A stretch of 64,000 nt of DNA, from contig JAKOGI010000079.1 in the NCBI GenBank assembly GCA_029747015.1, positions 1,245,001 to 1,309,000 of the forward strand, given 5' to 3'. Positions 48,224 through 59,907 of the stretch are shown here, one piece after another (position 1 is the first letter of the stretch; each line of letters begins with the position of its first letter). The stretch comes from Carnegiea gigantea. Its lineage: Eukaryota; Streptophyta; Magnoliopsida; Caryophyllales; Cactaceae. Position numbers and translations under genes: made by a program. Under the pieces are notes generated by a model that made no database searches, had not been told where the DNA came from, and was given only the letters and a program-made list of their open reading frames with translations.

Positions 48224-48592
48224 CTCCCCCTCAAGTTGAAAGGTGAAGAGATTCAGAACCCCCAACTTGGATAAGAGACTCTGATGCTGAGAAGCAGACA
48301 AAATCTTAGTGAAAACATTAGCTAACTGATGTTTAGTAGGAATGTAGGAAGGCTGAATCACCCGAGCAGTAATCTTGTCTCGAATGAAGTGGCAATCCAC
48401 TTCAATATATTTGGTCCGTTCATGGAAGGTCGAGTTGGCATCAATATGAAGGGCTGCTTTGTTATCACAGTGTAGGGTAGCAGGGGTCAAAGAAGACAAG
48501 GTCAAATCCTTGAGCGAAGACAGTAACCAGGTGACTTCACAAGTAGTAACTGCAATGGCCCTATACTCAGCCTCAGCAGACGAACGAGCCAC
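48212..48592 (-). pseudogene. Copia RNase H domain
   Basis: A reverse-strand frame with ARSSAEAEYRA, TCEVTWLLSSLKDL, LHCDNKAALHIDANSTFHER, TKYIEVDCHFIRDK and PTKHQLADVFTK-like (here ANVFTK) motifs, in the order of copia RNase H. It ends at the left LTR. It is not in one frame with the upstream reverse transcriptase part, so the polyprotein is broken. Confidence 0.9.
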
Positions 48593-48874
48593 CGCACCTT
48601 GCTTCTTAGATCTCCAAGAAATGGGGGAAGATCCAAGAAGAATGCAATAACCCGAAGTAGACTTTCTATCAAGTTTTCAACCTGCCCAATCACTATCACA
48701 ATGTGCTGTGAGAACAGGTTGAGAAGCTTTAGTTAACAGAATACCTTGACCACGAGCTTACTTAATATATCTAAGCACATGTAAAGCAGCTTGCATGTGA
48801 ATATTAGTGGGAGATTGCATGAACTGACTGAGAACCTAAACTGTGTAACAAATATCAGGTATGGTAATGGTGAG

Positions 48875-49900
48875 CTAAATTAACTTCCCCACTAATCTCC
48901 TATACTGATCAGGTGCATCAAACAGATGACCTTCAGTATCAAACCTCAAATTGGCTTCCATAGGGGTTTTGAAAGGCCGAGCATTGGTCAGTTTGACCTC
49001 ATGCAGTAAATCCAACACATATTTTCTTTGAGAGATAAAGATACCTTGCTTGGACCTGGCAACTTCAAGGCCCAAAAAATATCTTAAATCACCCAAATCC
49101 TTCATATGAAAGTGAGTACTCAACAGCTATTTCAGTTGAGTAATAAAAGCCAAATTATCCCCTGTGATAAGCATGTCATCCACATACAATAGTACAGCTG
49201 TGAAACCTTTTTTGGTCCTTTTAGTAAAGAGACTATAGTCTGCTTTGGATTGCTTGAATCCAAAGGATAAAAGACTAGCTGACAGTTTGGCAAACCATTG
49301 TCATGGGGCTTGCTTCAAACCATAAAGATTTCTTCATTTTGCAAATCAAATTGGAAGAATGATGAGACTTTCTAGCAGGCAAATTGGTTGTATTAGTACG
49401 CAATACAGGCTCCCCCTGGCCGCTGTACCCTTTTGGTAACATCATATACACTTCCTTAGGTAAATAAGAAAGCATTTGTAATATCCATTTGGTATATATA
49501 CCAATCTTTCATAGCTGCTACATCTAAGAGAGTTCTTACTGTGGTCATCTTGGCCATAGGTGCAAAGGTCTCCTCGTAATCAATCCCTTTTTGCTATCTA
49601 CGCCCCTGTATAACCAGCCTAGCTTTCTTCCTTTCAATTGTGCCATCAGACCTGTATTTGGTCTTAAACATCCATTTACACCCTATAGCTCTTTTGCCAG
49701 GAGGAAGAGTAGTAATCTCCTAGGTGGCATTTCGTTCTAAAGCCTGAAGTTCAATGTTCAAGGCTTGCCACCAGGCAGGATCAGTCACAGCTTCTTCAAA
49801 AGTCAAAGGATCATGTGTGCTATGTAAAGACGCAACAAAGGCTTGATATTTTGGGTGAATATGTCCATATTGAACATGATTTATGATAGCATACTAAAAC
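48875..49900 (-). pseudogene. Copia reverse transcriptase domain, with stops
   Basis: Reverse-strand pieces include GCKWMFKTKYRSDGTIERKK (near 49,620-49,680), ARLVIQGR followed by a stop, [14 protein letters not shown], the catalytic YVDDMLI (near 49,160-49,190) and MKDLGDLRYFLGLEVARS (from about 49,110). The order is that of copia reverse transcriptase. Stops and frame changes separate the pieces. Confidence 0.85.
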
Positions 49901-50101
49901 TTGGAAGGCTGTGTACTAGCAGTAGCAGTCACATAGTCATGTAACCACTTAGGCTGTGATCTTGTCCTAGTGGATTGTCTCAAAGGTGGAGAGACTGCAG
50001 GTGGCTGCTGAATAGGAGAAGCATTCTATAATGTAAGGACAATTGGTTCAAGGTTGGACAAAGATTGATTTTGGGAATGTGAAAGAGGCATTGATATATC
50101 A

Positions 50102-51183
50102 TCAAACCATGATGTAGGATGCATAGAAATAGGTGTAGGCTGCATATAAACTGACATATCTATGTTCAATAAAGGAGATATCTCTAGATACAAAAGTGGC
50201 ATTGGTTTGCAAATTGAACAGTTTGTACCCCTTTTGTGTGGCTGGATAGCCCAGAAACACGCAAGGAATACCTCTGGGTTTGAACTTGTCTATATCAAGG
50301 GAGGGGTTGCTAGCAAACACCAAACATCCAAATGCTTTCATGTGTAGGTAGGATGGAGGGTGTTGAAAGAGCATCTCATAAGGAGTTTTATACTGCAGAA
50401 TGGGTGTAGGTAACCTATTGATAACATAAGTTGCTGTTCAAATACAATCACCTTAAAACTGCAAAGGCGAATTGGCTTGAAATCTTAGAGCTCTAGCCAC
50501 TTCAAGTATATGCCTATGTTTTCTTTCTACCCTGCCATTCTGTGGGGTCTGTTTGTGCAGGAAGTCTGATGAATAATATCATGCTTGCTAAAAAATAGTT
50601 AACATGGTCCACTATCAAATTCAAGGGTATTGTCAGACCTAACAATCTTGATCTTACCTTGAAACTGTGTAGAAATGAGATTCATAAATTGCTCCAAAGT
50701 ATCCAAGGCCTATAACTTATAGTTGAGCAAATATATCCATGTGGACCTACTTAAGTCATCCACAATGGTGAGAAAGTATCTAAACTGTCTGTGAGTAGGA
50801 ACTCTATAAGGTCCCCAAATGTCAATATGAATCAATTCAAATGCTATAGCACTCTTGCTTTGACTGATTGGATAAGGCAGCTTTGTGAACTTTGCCACGG
50901 TACATGTAATGCACACCTTTTGACTAACAGATCCCTTGCATGGTAAGGATGCAATATGGCTAAGTTTGGACATAGGTGCATGTCCTAGTCTCTTATGCCA
51001 TAGTTCATATGCACTAGTGTCATTCTTATTCTGAGAATATAAACTAACTTGCATAGACACGACATTTTCCAAATTACACAAAGGGTTTATACCTAAATTA
51101 TTCATTAGAATATAGAGTCCTTGATGCTCCTTACCAATCCCCAAAAATTTCTTGCTTGCACAATCCTGGAAGTGACAAAACAC
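50102..51183 (-). pseudogene. Copia integrase region, broken
   Basis: From the right: a GAG-pre-integrase segment with ELWHKRLGHAPMSKLSHI, then the integrase core ELIHIDIWGPYRVPT and YFLTIVDDLSRSTWIYLL with the first two acidic residues of the DDE triad. A disrupted stretch follows, then the C-terminal part LHMKAFGCLVFASNPSLDID and PCVFLGYPATQKGYKLF. Frames change between the pieces near 50,400-50,710. Confidence 0.88.
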
Positions 51184-51563
51184 TGATTATCCTTGGCCAA
51201 CTCAGATATAGATAGCAGATTGTACTTAAATGCTGGCACATCGAGTACATCTTTAAGTTGCACCCCATTAGGCAGATTCAGATCACCCTTGGAAGATATC
51301 TCAGTAGTGTGACCATTAGGTAAATATATCTTAGGTCCTTTTGTCAGTTTCTTTAACTGATTTGAGTTATCTATGTGATCATGAGACATATGATCTGTTG
51401 CTCCTGAATCTATAACCCAACTATCCTTATTAGTCACAGCATTTAGACATGTGATCATACCTACAAAAGAATGATCTGGCTCATCATCAGTGTCATTGTT
51501 GTTGTTAGCCTGTGATTGTTGAGGGATCAACCTCATCAGCTGCTCATATTGTTGCTGTGTCAA
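51105..51563 (-). pseudogene. Copia aspartic protease region
   Basis: The reverse frame contains SWVIDSGATDHMSHD, the DSGA active-site motif of copia proteases, followed by IYLPNGHTTEISSKGDLNLP and LLSISELAKDNQCF. It overlaps the following integrase frame, consistent with a single ancestral polyprotein now frame-shifted. Confidence 0.9.
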
Positions 51564-52524
51564 AGTAAAGGACTGATCTCCTTCATATCCAGCAGTGACA
51601 TTACTTGATTAATCTGGACATTGGTCGCAGTCTTATTCTCTGTGGCAGCATTAAATCTGTCTCTACCTCTTGGATTATTTGATGCTCTGGCATTCTTCTT
51701 CTGAGGGAACTTCTTGTGCTTTGGATGCCAAGAAGGATAGCCTATCACAGGCCAACATTTCTCCTTGGAGTGTCCTTTGTTGCCACATTGTGAACATCTC
51801 ATAGCATCATTCCTGCTGAACAAGGCTGTTGACTCAATCTCTAATTTATTGAATTCTAGCACTTGCTGTAGCATTGATTATATTGTTTCGACAGTTAGCA
51901 AAGGGTTCATGAGGAGCATTTTACTTCTTTGTGGTCGTCATATAGACTATTAAGAAATTGAAATAATCATTGTTCCTTCTTTTGCTGATTCAAGGCACTA
52001 ATGAATGCCCTAAGTTCAACCACTGCAATGTGAGGCAATTGACTCATTGCCTCTAACTCTCCCCATAGACACCTCATATTAGTGTAATAATCATTGATTG
52101 AAGCATGATTTTGTTTGATAGAATATACCTCTTTATTGATATGATATTTTCTTGATCCATTGCTTAAGGAGAATCTCTTTTCCAACTGCAGCCAAATCTC
52201 CCTTGCTGAATCCAGAAACAATATGGACTTAGCAATTGGATCTGAGACTGAGTTGGTTAACCAGGCAATCACCATGCTATTGCACGTATCCCACATTTCG
52301 GCCTTGATAGGATCATCAGATGATTTTGTGACAGTTCCTTGAACAAAACCAAGTTTCCTCTTCATAGGTAAACCAATCTCCATTGCTCGGTTCCATGACC
52401 GAAAGTTCTTAGCTCCAATCAGCTTTTCTTGAATGGCTAACAAACCAGGACCTTTGGATGGATGCCAAAACAGAGGATTTTGCAAGTCATCCATCACTGT
52501 ATTGTTTTGATTTCTCTCAGCCAT
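51560..52524 (-). pseudogene. Copia gag with zinc knuckle, frame-broken
   Basis: The gag frame begins at the ATG near 52524 (MAERNQ) and carries NPLFWHPSKGPGLLAIQEKL, NFRSWNRAMEIGL, AEMWDTCNSMVIAWLTNSV and WLQLEKRFSLSNGSRKYHI, typical of plant copia gag. It stops near 51967. A second frame at 51874-51560 continues with a CCHC zinc knuckle, CSQCGNKGHSKEKCW. The frame change separates the capsid and nucleocapsid parts. Confidence 0.88.
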
Positions 52525-52737
52525 GATCTGAATCAGATACACTACAAAATCTAATTCAAATTGGTTGAGAAGCTGGATTGATTGACAATCAATTGATCAA
52601 TCAATCAAACAATTGAGATATGGAAATAAAAAAAATGTATGAATTCAAGAATGATAGTTGATCAAATGATGAATCAAAACATCTGATCTTATTCATTTGA
52701 TTTCTAGGTCTTTTCAGAGTACCTACTCTGATACCAT

Positions 52738-53004
52738 GAGGATTTCTGTCATGGCTATGAATGAGAGAAATAGAGAGAGAACATGTGTAAGCTGCAAATG
52801 ATATTTTCTTGATCATTATATCTCTTTCCAGTGCACTTATATACTAGCACACTTCATTACAAATGCAAAATAACAGAAAGCTAACAATATCTAAAATGGA
52901 GTAACTAAATTCTGTTATTACATCACAGCTCAGCAATAGTAAAAAAATATCATCCTAACTTCCTTGACAACTCAGCACACCATGCCATTCCCTCAGCCTC
53001 TATA
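52738..53004 (-). repeat. Copia 5' LTR
   Basis: A 267-bp terminal repeat, 5' in element orientation. The tRNA-Met primer-binding site lies directly next to it at 52723-52737. Confidence 0.9.
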
Positions 53005-53260
53005 CCTAACCCTTGAGCTAACTTTTGGAGTGGGCTCTTCTAAAGTCCTATATTAATTGGTATGAAAGCCAATCTCATGACGGTCTCTATATCCTCGCAG
53101 CTTGGGTGTTCGTCCGGGGCTAGAAAGGTAGGGGGAGCCTTTGCAGCATCCACGCTTCAAGCCCAATGGGCATTCACGTGAGGGGGTGTGTTAGAGGATA
53201 AACCTATTCCTGGGCCTTTAACCATCAGCTTAAACTTTTGGTTGAGATGGTTCTTAAACA

Positions 53261-53440
53261 CTTTGAAAGATCATTCATGGTCTTGCTATCCTTGGATATG
53301 GGCGACTTGCCTGGCCCCTTGAAGATCCTCTCATCCAACTCAACATTGACGGTAACAAAGACCATTGAGTCTCGAGCAAAGATGTCTCTCTGTTCGACAA
53401 TCCCGCTATAGTCTCCTGTAGCCACGTCATAATGATCATG
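53261..53440 (-). other. Short unrecognised coding-like frame beside the TRIM
   Basis: An open reverse frame of about 60 codons just right of the TRIM carries TGDYSGIVEQRDIF, DSMVFVTVNVELDERIFKGP and SPISKDSKTMNDLSK. It has no ATG start in reach and runs out at both ends. The TRIM may have inserted into a degraded gene or retroelement. I do not recognise the protein. Confidence 0.25.
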
Positions 53441-53479
53441 TTACCGGTCCATGCACTTCCTAAAGGACCTGTTTCCTTT

Positions 53480-55257
<1,778 letters not shown>

Positions 55258-55521
55258 TTATACTTTAGCACACGCGTTGAATAGTGCGTTTCGGGGATCC
55301 AGTCTTTTCCATCTCGTCCTCAAACCAAACGTCTGATCTCTGTTGCACTTGCACGTCCTCCTCTCTGCCTCTATCTTTGTACGTCTCTCTCTTTCTCCCT
55401 GGCCACCAGTTGCAACGGAGGCCTGCCATGACCACCCAAGGACATGCCTTTGATAAAAATAGCTAAACAGAGCTTCGCACATGTGTCAGCTATTTGCACA
55501 ATTCGGGTAAGAGGCGATGGA

Positions 55522-55644
55522 TCTCTTGGGTTCAGCTTCTTTACGGGCAGGGATGTTGGTAGAGGTAAGACTGCCTACATCTGGATCTCCGCAGACTCCG
55601 CAAAAGCGGAACCCACACTGGGAGGTGGTGGTGGTGTTGTTGGA
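55522..55644 (+). mobile_element. RTE-LINE 3' tail with 14-bp target duplication
   Basis: It carries the GGGCAGGGATGTTGGTAGAG module and CCCACACTGGGAGGTGGTGG, and ends in GTTGTTGG, matching the LINE tail at 5335-6027. It is flanked by TAAGAGGCGATGGA (55508-55521) and TAAGAGGTGATGGA (55645-55658), a 14-bp duplication with one mismatch. Confidence 0.8.
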
Positions 55645-56109
55645 TAAGAGGTGATGGAGCATTTTTTGGATGATTCAAATGGTTTGCTTTTGAGGTAATC
55701 TGAAGTATCATTCTCCATCTCATTCCGTTCTTGTTTCTTTCTCCATTTTTGCACTCTCACTTTGAAAGGACATTCGTGAGCTCTTTGTCTTAGTCTTCTT
55801 CCTCTTTCTTTTGCCCCTTGAAACTCCATTCAAGGGAGGAGTTTATGTCTAGTGGTCAAATGAAAATGAAGGCAATCAATAACAAGAAGAAAGCCATCAA
55901 GCATTTGCAAATCAAAGGGAGGAGGAGGAGGATAAGAAGGAGAAGAGTAAGTATTTTATTTTTTTTTTTGCAAGTTTGAGTTGAATCATATTAGGCTTGC
56001 AAGCTGATGTGATCTGTTCCTTTGAGTAAAAATTGTAAAATCCTTTGTGTGGCTGTTCCTTGGACACAACTTAGGGTATGTAGGAGCTTTAAGGTGACCA
56101 GTTTTTCCT

Positions 56110-56342
56110 GGAGCAGTCTCTCGAAATGAAGACCCTTGTAGTATCTAAATCAAACACTTTTTATGCCTTTTAACCATGAGGGTATCCTAAGAAATTACAT
56201 GCAGTGGCTCTTGGCTGGAATTTGGTTTTATCTATCTTTGAAGTTGAGGCATAGCATAAACATCCAAGTATACTCTTAAATGGGAATAAGTAGGTTTCTC
56301 CTTTTATAGCACTTCAAAAGGTGTCTTGTGATCCAAAACAGG
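56110..56342 (-). pseudogene. Copia integrase C-terminal fragment
   Basis: Reverse-strand pieces read [19 protein letters not shown], then [20 protein letters not shown] and CNFLGYPHG, the conserved end of copia integrase, with stops and a frame change. No LTRs were found nearby, so this is an isolated fragment from a different copia lineage than the element at 47959-53004. Confidence 0.8.
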
Positions 56343-56697
56343 TGTTGTTTATGAGAAGGAATCTGTCAATGCCATCGCAATGGGGCAGCTCTCGCTGGGG
56401 GACCGTGTCAAGCTCCGAGGAGTGGTTGTGGTCCTTGAACTCATGTGCGGGCGCTTGTCTATATCCTTGCTGGAAAAGGAGGGACAGTTCAAGGTTGAAA
56501 GGAACCGCAAAGCGTTGCTGATTCTTGACAAGTAAGGCCCTACAAAGGCGGATCCAAACAGGGTGCGTGGGACGATGGTCCGTCACCTGAAGAACATATG
56601 GCTCAATGGCCAGGGTACCACTGCTTGTATGCGGAGGTTTGACCAGGAGAAGATTAGGGTTGAAGTAAAGCTTAGGCTAATTTTTGGGTGAGATTTG
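56343..56697 (+). pseudogene. Unrecognised coding-like block, one stop
   Basis: The forward frame reads VVYEKESVNAIAMGQLSLGD then RVKLRGVVVVLELMCGR, LLEKEGQFKVERNRKALLIL and DK before a stop near 56535. The same frame reopens with KADPNRVRGTMVRHLKNIWL and TTACMRRFDQEKIRVEVKLR, ending at 56691. Codon use is GC-richer than its surroundings and looks like true protein-coding sequence. An AG acceptor precedes it, and a strong CAA/GTAAGG donor overlaps the first stop, so it may be an exon rather than a broken gene. A short ATG-initiated exon with a GTAAGT donor at 55845-55946 could lie upstream, with the copia fragment in the intron. I do not recognise the protein. Confidence 0.35.
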
Positions 56698-56751
56698 ATA
56701 ACTGTTTTTTGAGTCGTTTGACAACTTTTGGATTACTTTAGGTATTCTCAC

Positions 56752-57277
56752 TAGGGCCGACAAAAATCTGTCTGACCCAATTACCCGAATTTGTACGACC
56801 CCGAAAAAACCGGGTACGGTCACCAAATTTATGTCCGAATTTAAAATTTGGACGACCGTTCATATTCAAATTTAAATCCGAGTCGGGTTCAAGTTTGGGC
56901 ATTCGGGTTCGGGTTGTCTGGATTTCGGAACCATTTCGGGTTTGGACAAATTCGGACAATCGGACAACTACATTTATGTGTAATTTTAGACCAAATTCTT
57001 TAGAAAATGTATAAAAACAACTTCGGACAATCGGGTTCGGATATTAAAAAGTCAGGATCGGGTTTGAGTTTGATCACATAAAATTTCGGTCGGAATGTCC
57101 TAAAATCATATCAAAAATTCGGACATTCGGACAACCAGGTTCGGACATCAGACATTCGGGTCCAGGTCCGGATCTGGTCAGAGTATCCGATTTATAATTC
57201 GGACAGGGTCCGGGTATGAAGTTTTTGTCCGAATGTTCGATTTGTCCCGACCCGGACCCGAATTTTTGCCAACCCTA
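56752..57277. mobile_element. hAT-like non-autonomous element
   Basis: The element is 526 bp. The left end reads TAGGGCCGACAAAAATC and the reverse complement of the right end reads TAGGGTTGGCAAAAATTCG. It is flanked by ATTCTCAC (56744-56751) and ATCATCAC (57278-57285), an 8-bp duplication with two mismatches. The interior is made of repeated TCGGGTTCGGAC / CATTCGGACAA words in both orientations. There is no ORF. Confidence 0.7.
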
Positions 57278-57285
57278 ATCATCAC

Positions 57286-57570
57286 TGATTGCGGTTGACA
57301 ATATGTGTGGTTGATATGATGATTGTGGTCAACAGTATGTGTGGTTGATATTGTACCACTGCCCAACTGATTGTAGTTAATATTGTATGTGGTTGTATCA
57401 CTCATTTTGATTTGGATCACTATGATCGACATTGTATGTAGTTGACATTTTGTCACTCATTGTGGGTCACTGATTATGGTTATTGATGGTTATTGTTGGT
57501 TATTTTCATTGAGCTTTGTTTTGCACTTGGATTATGGTTCTGATTATGATTATTGGTGGTTATCGTGGGT
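57286..57570 (+). repeat. Degenerate GTATGTGGTTGA-type repeats
   Basis: Words such as TATGTGTGGTTGATAT, GTATGTGGTTG, GTATGTAGTTGACA and TATGGTTATTG recur at irregular spacing of about 30-50 bp, which suggests a decayed tandem array. No coding signal was seen. Confidence 0.45.
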
Positions 57571-58200
57571 TATTTTCTTGGCCCACTTTGAGCAGAAGAT
57601 AGAGTACATAGAAGGATTAGCATGTTGTAAGGTAAAACAGAGGTGGTTGTCTTTAGTTTGGAATGCAATGGTCCCTAGTTATGCCAAAGAGTGCAATGGT
57701 CCCTAGTTATGCCTGGGCTTATATCTTGTAATTATTTCTCTCTTATTGGAGCAATCAAATCTCTAGTTCACATCCAGTGCAAACAGACTGATCCAAAACA
57801 TTGCAGTTCTGCCTGACAGTTTTATGATCATGTACCGTTGGCTCCAAGTTATCTTGGATCTTCTTGTTGAATCTTGATCCAGAGTTTCACGGAGAGGAAA
57901 CCCTTTATTTCTCAAATATTACACAATCTCAATCATTTTAGCAAACAAAGGCTATGTTGTTCTTTCAGGTGTGAGCTATAGAGTATAGAGTATTGATTTC
58001 CAAAAATACAGTAAAGATTACGATGATCTTGGGGCGATGATCTGAATGAGATCCCAAGAGTTCTGTTGTGTTTAGCCTAATCTGTCCCCCTTTCTTTTGC
58101 AAATAATGGGACTCTAGGTTGAGGGCATACTTTACATTCGTATCTTGACTTATAATTATCAGTTAGCTGGAGAACACAACAGAACGAGGGAAGAGAGCTG
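57571..58200. other. Intergenic, no gene seen
   Basis: No supportable feature. It contains a short direct repeat (GCAATGGTCCCTAGTTATGCC at 57666 and 57693). Confidence 0.35.
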
Positions 58201-58202
58201 CA

Positions 58203-58208
58203 TTTATT
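58203..58208 (-). terminator. AATAAA signal downstream of the reverse-strand ORF
   Basis: The reverse strand reads TTTCAATAAATGCAG about 180 nt after the stop codon at 58389. Its position fits the polyadenylation signal of a transcript ending with that ORF. Confidence 0.45.
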
Positions 58209-58388
58209 GAAATAGCAAAACTACCAAAGGACAGCCTGTTTGGCATTGTTTTGCAAGCAACTACTCAAGTTCCATCTTTAGGGCCTTAGGCCAATTTATG
58301 TACCCCAAATGTCAGAACCCTGCTAAAGTGACTGGGGATGGCTTCGTTTACTTGGCCTGGAGAAGACTGGTAACACAGCTAACTTTCT

Positions 58389-58713
58389 TTAGACAGCTGT
58401 GTCCCCGCCTTTGATGCCCAATTTCCAGGTGTGAATGTGCTCGGGATCCCCATGACTCAGCTCTACCTGGCCCCACGCACACCCACCCAAGGGGCATCCC
58501 ACCTTCCCAGGTCCTGGTAGTGGTTCATCAATTGTGGCAACCTGGAAAAGGGTGACATCATGGTTGGGCTCTTGCACTTCCAAACTAATGCAGGGGGGTT
58601 CCTCCATTGCCCATGTCAACTTTAGTAGCTCAAATCCTAATCCCCAAATATTGGATATTGCATTGTTTGGAAGCAAATTATCTTCTTTCTTAGCCAGTGT
58701 CCCCAAGCACAGC
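58389..58713 (-). CDS. Candidate terminal exon of an unrecognised gene
   Basis: The reverse strand has a long pyrimidine tract and TTGCTTAAG acceptor just before 58713, then an open frame to a TAA at 58389 of about 107 codons. It includes LAKKEDNLLPNNAISNIWGL, LLKLTWAMEEPPCISLEVQE, HDVTLFQVATIDEPLPGPGK and HGDPEHIHTWKLGIKGGD. There is no ATG near the beginning, so it would have to be an internal or terminal exon. An AATAAA follows. Together with the exon-like pieces at 59302-59365 and 63410-63484 it may belong to one reverse-strand gene, but I could not connect their phases. A decayed transposon gene is the main alternative. Confidence 0.35.
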
Positions 58714-59301
58714 CTTAAGCAAAGATAAAGAAGGGGGAGGGGCGAAAAATGTCAGCAACTATAAGCATACTGTAACATCTGTAACATGTTCCCCCCTTAC
58801 AACCCAAAAAAGGGAAGGGTTCAGAGTTCATAACATCTGGCAAGTTTTCCAACATCTGCAATCTGTTCCCGCCTTACAACCCAAGATCTACTAACGAGAT
58901 GTTTTCACAATGGCTTCCTCCTGCTATGTCACATCTAGGACTGCATACAGAATACAGTAGAAAAACGCCGCAAGTCAAGAACCATATATTCTGATGGGAA
59001 GTTTGGCTTGCCTGCCTGCAAAGTGGGCATTTTCTCAACGAACAGGGCACAGCGCTGACAGTAAACCAGACGGCAGCACGGTGCTTTCGTAAGTTGGTGT
59101 CTTCTTATCAGGGAGATTACATAGAGCTGTCCATCAGGAACATTCCCCACCTCTTCATCTTCTGTAACTTCAGTTTAGATAATTGACCAATCAGAGCACG
59201 ATATGTGGAAAAGAATAGGCAGCACATTAAAGGACAAGAAAAGTAGAAAAATACCGCAAATCGCACAGCGAAGGATGCCAATTTATAACAATAATAGGAA
59301 C

Positions 59302-59365
59302 CCATTGTAAGATCTTTGCCTTGTAACAGAGCTGAAGTAGCATCTGATCCTTAGTCATCTCAGAC
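59302..59365 (-). CDS. Candidate internal exon, reverse strand
   Basis: A CTGCAG acceptor is followed by 64 nt open in one frame only, encoding SEMTKDQMLLQLCYKAKILQ and W, then a GTTCCT donor-like site. The amphipathic composition looks coding. If spliced in phase to the next AG at about 59168, the frame would end after 14 residues. No family recognised. Confidence 0.3.
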
Positions 59366-59460
59366 CTGCAGAATAATGCAGCAAAATAGTCAATAATCTA
59401 GCAAATAGCAGTATTTCAAAACACAGAATAAATCACTTTGTTTAAGTTAGTGAACAGGCG

Positions 59461-59907
59461 AGACATTCATGAAGTCAAAGGGAAAGCGAGAACTAAAATA
59501 AATGCAGGATCAGTGCAGATAACTGGGAAAGCATTCTCACTGGGAATCATTTCAAATAGTGTGCCTGGAGAACTAAAATAAATGCAGGATCAGTGCAGAT
59601 ACGAAATTGCATGAATCGGTTGCATTTGACAGAAATCATATGGACAATGACTTCTATGGATTTAGATGTCCAATTCTTTTTTTTTTCTTTTTTTTTTTTT
59701 GGTCAGAGGCAGGCGATGTTTGTCAGAGGCAGGCTATGTTTTTTACTTAAAAAGAAGACATTCATGAAGTCAGATAACTGGGAAAGCTCCCCTTTTTTTC
59801 TCTTTTTTTTTTTTTTTTTTTGGTTGTCAAATAGTTATATGCTTCGTATATTTTCCTCTTCAATAGGGCCCAACTAACCATACTTTCAATTTAGATGTCC
59901 AATTCTT
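59461..59907 (+). repeat. Cluster of short direct repeats
   Basis: A 33-bp unit ending in AATGCAGGATCAGTGCAGAT occurs at 59488-59520 and 59568-59600. AGACATTCATGAAGTCA occurs near 59461 and 59757. TTTAGATGTCCAATTCTT occurs near 59659 and 59890. GTCAGAGGCAGGC repeats at about 59703 and 59721. The block looks like a mosaic of small local duplications. Confidence 0.65.

Larger units (their letters stand above)
47959..53004 (-). mobile_element. Ty1/copia LTR retrotransposon, degenerate
   Basis: The LTRs are 47959-48223 and 52738-53004. Transcription runs on the reverse strand. A primer-binding site complementary to initiator tRNA-Met (TGGTATCAGAGTAGG) abuts the right LTR at 52723-52737. A polypurine tract (TTGAGGGGGAG) abuts the left LTR near 48224-48236. 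The interior has the copia order gag, protease, integrase, reverse transcriptase, RNase H. Several stops and frame changes break the polyprotein, so it is non-autonomous now. By eye the LTRs differ at about 14 positions plus a 3-bp indel over 265 bp, roughly 5%, so the insertion is not very recent. No clean target duplication is visible (CCCAG against CCTAA). Confidence 0.93.
47766..53260 (+). mobile_element. TRIM element split by a nested copia retrotransposon
   Basis: Direct terminal repeats of 74 bp (47766-47839) and 72 bp (53189-53260) share TAGAGGATA, TATTCCTGGGC, AACCATCAGCTTAAACTTTT and GGTTGAGAT. The left repeat is followed at once by TGGTATCAGAG (from 47840), complementary to the 3' end of initiator tRNA-Met. 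The right repeat is preceded by a purine tract GTGAGGGGGTG (53178-53188). That is the full cis layout of an LTR element with no coding region. Removing the copia element at 47959-53004 leaves about 450 bp, the size of a terminal-repeat retrotransposon in miniature. Its flanks are ACTTT on the left and CTTTG on the right. They match as a 5-bp duplication only if the final A of the right repeat is counted into it. Confidence 0.85.

Noticed and set aside
56314..56586. A 90-codon reverse frame
   Set aside because: It is the antisense shadow of the coding-like forward block at 56343-56535.
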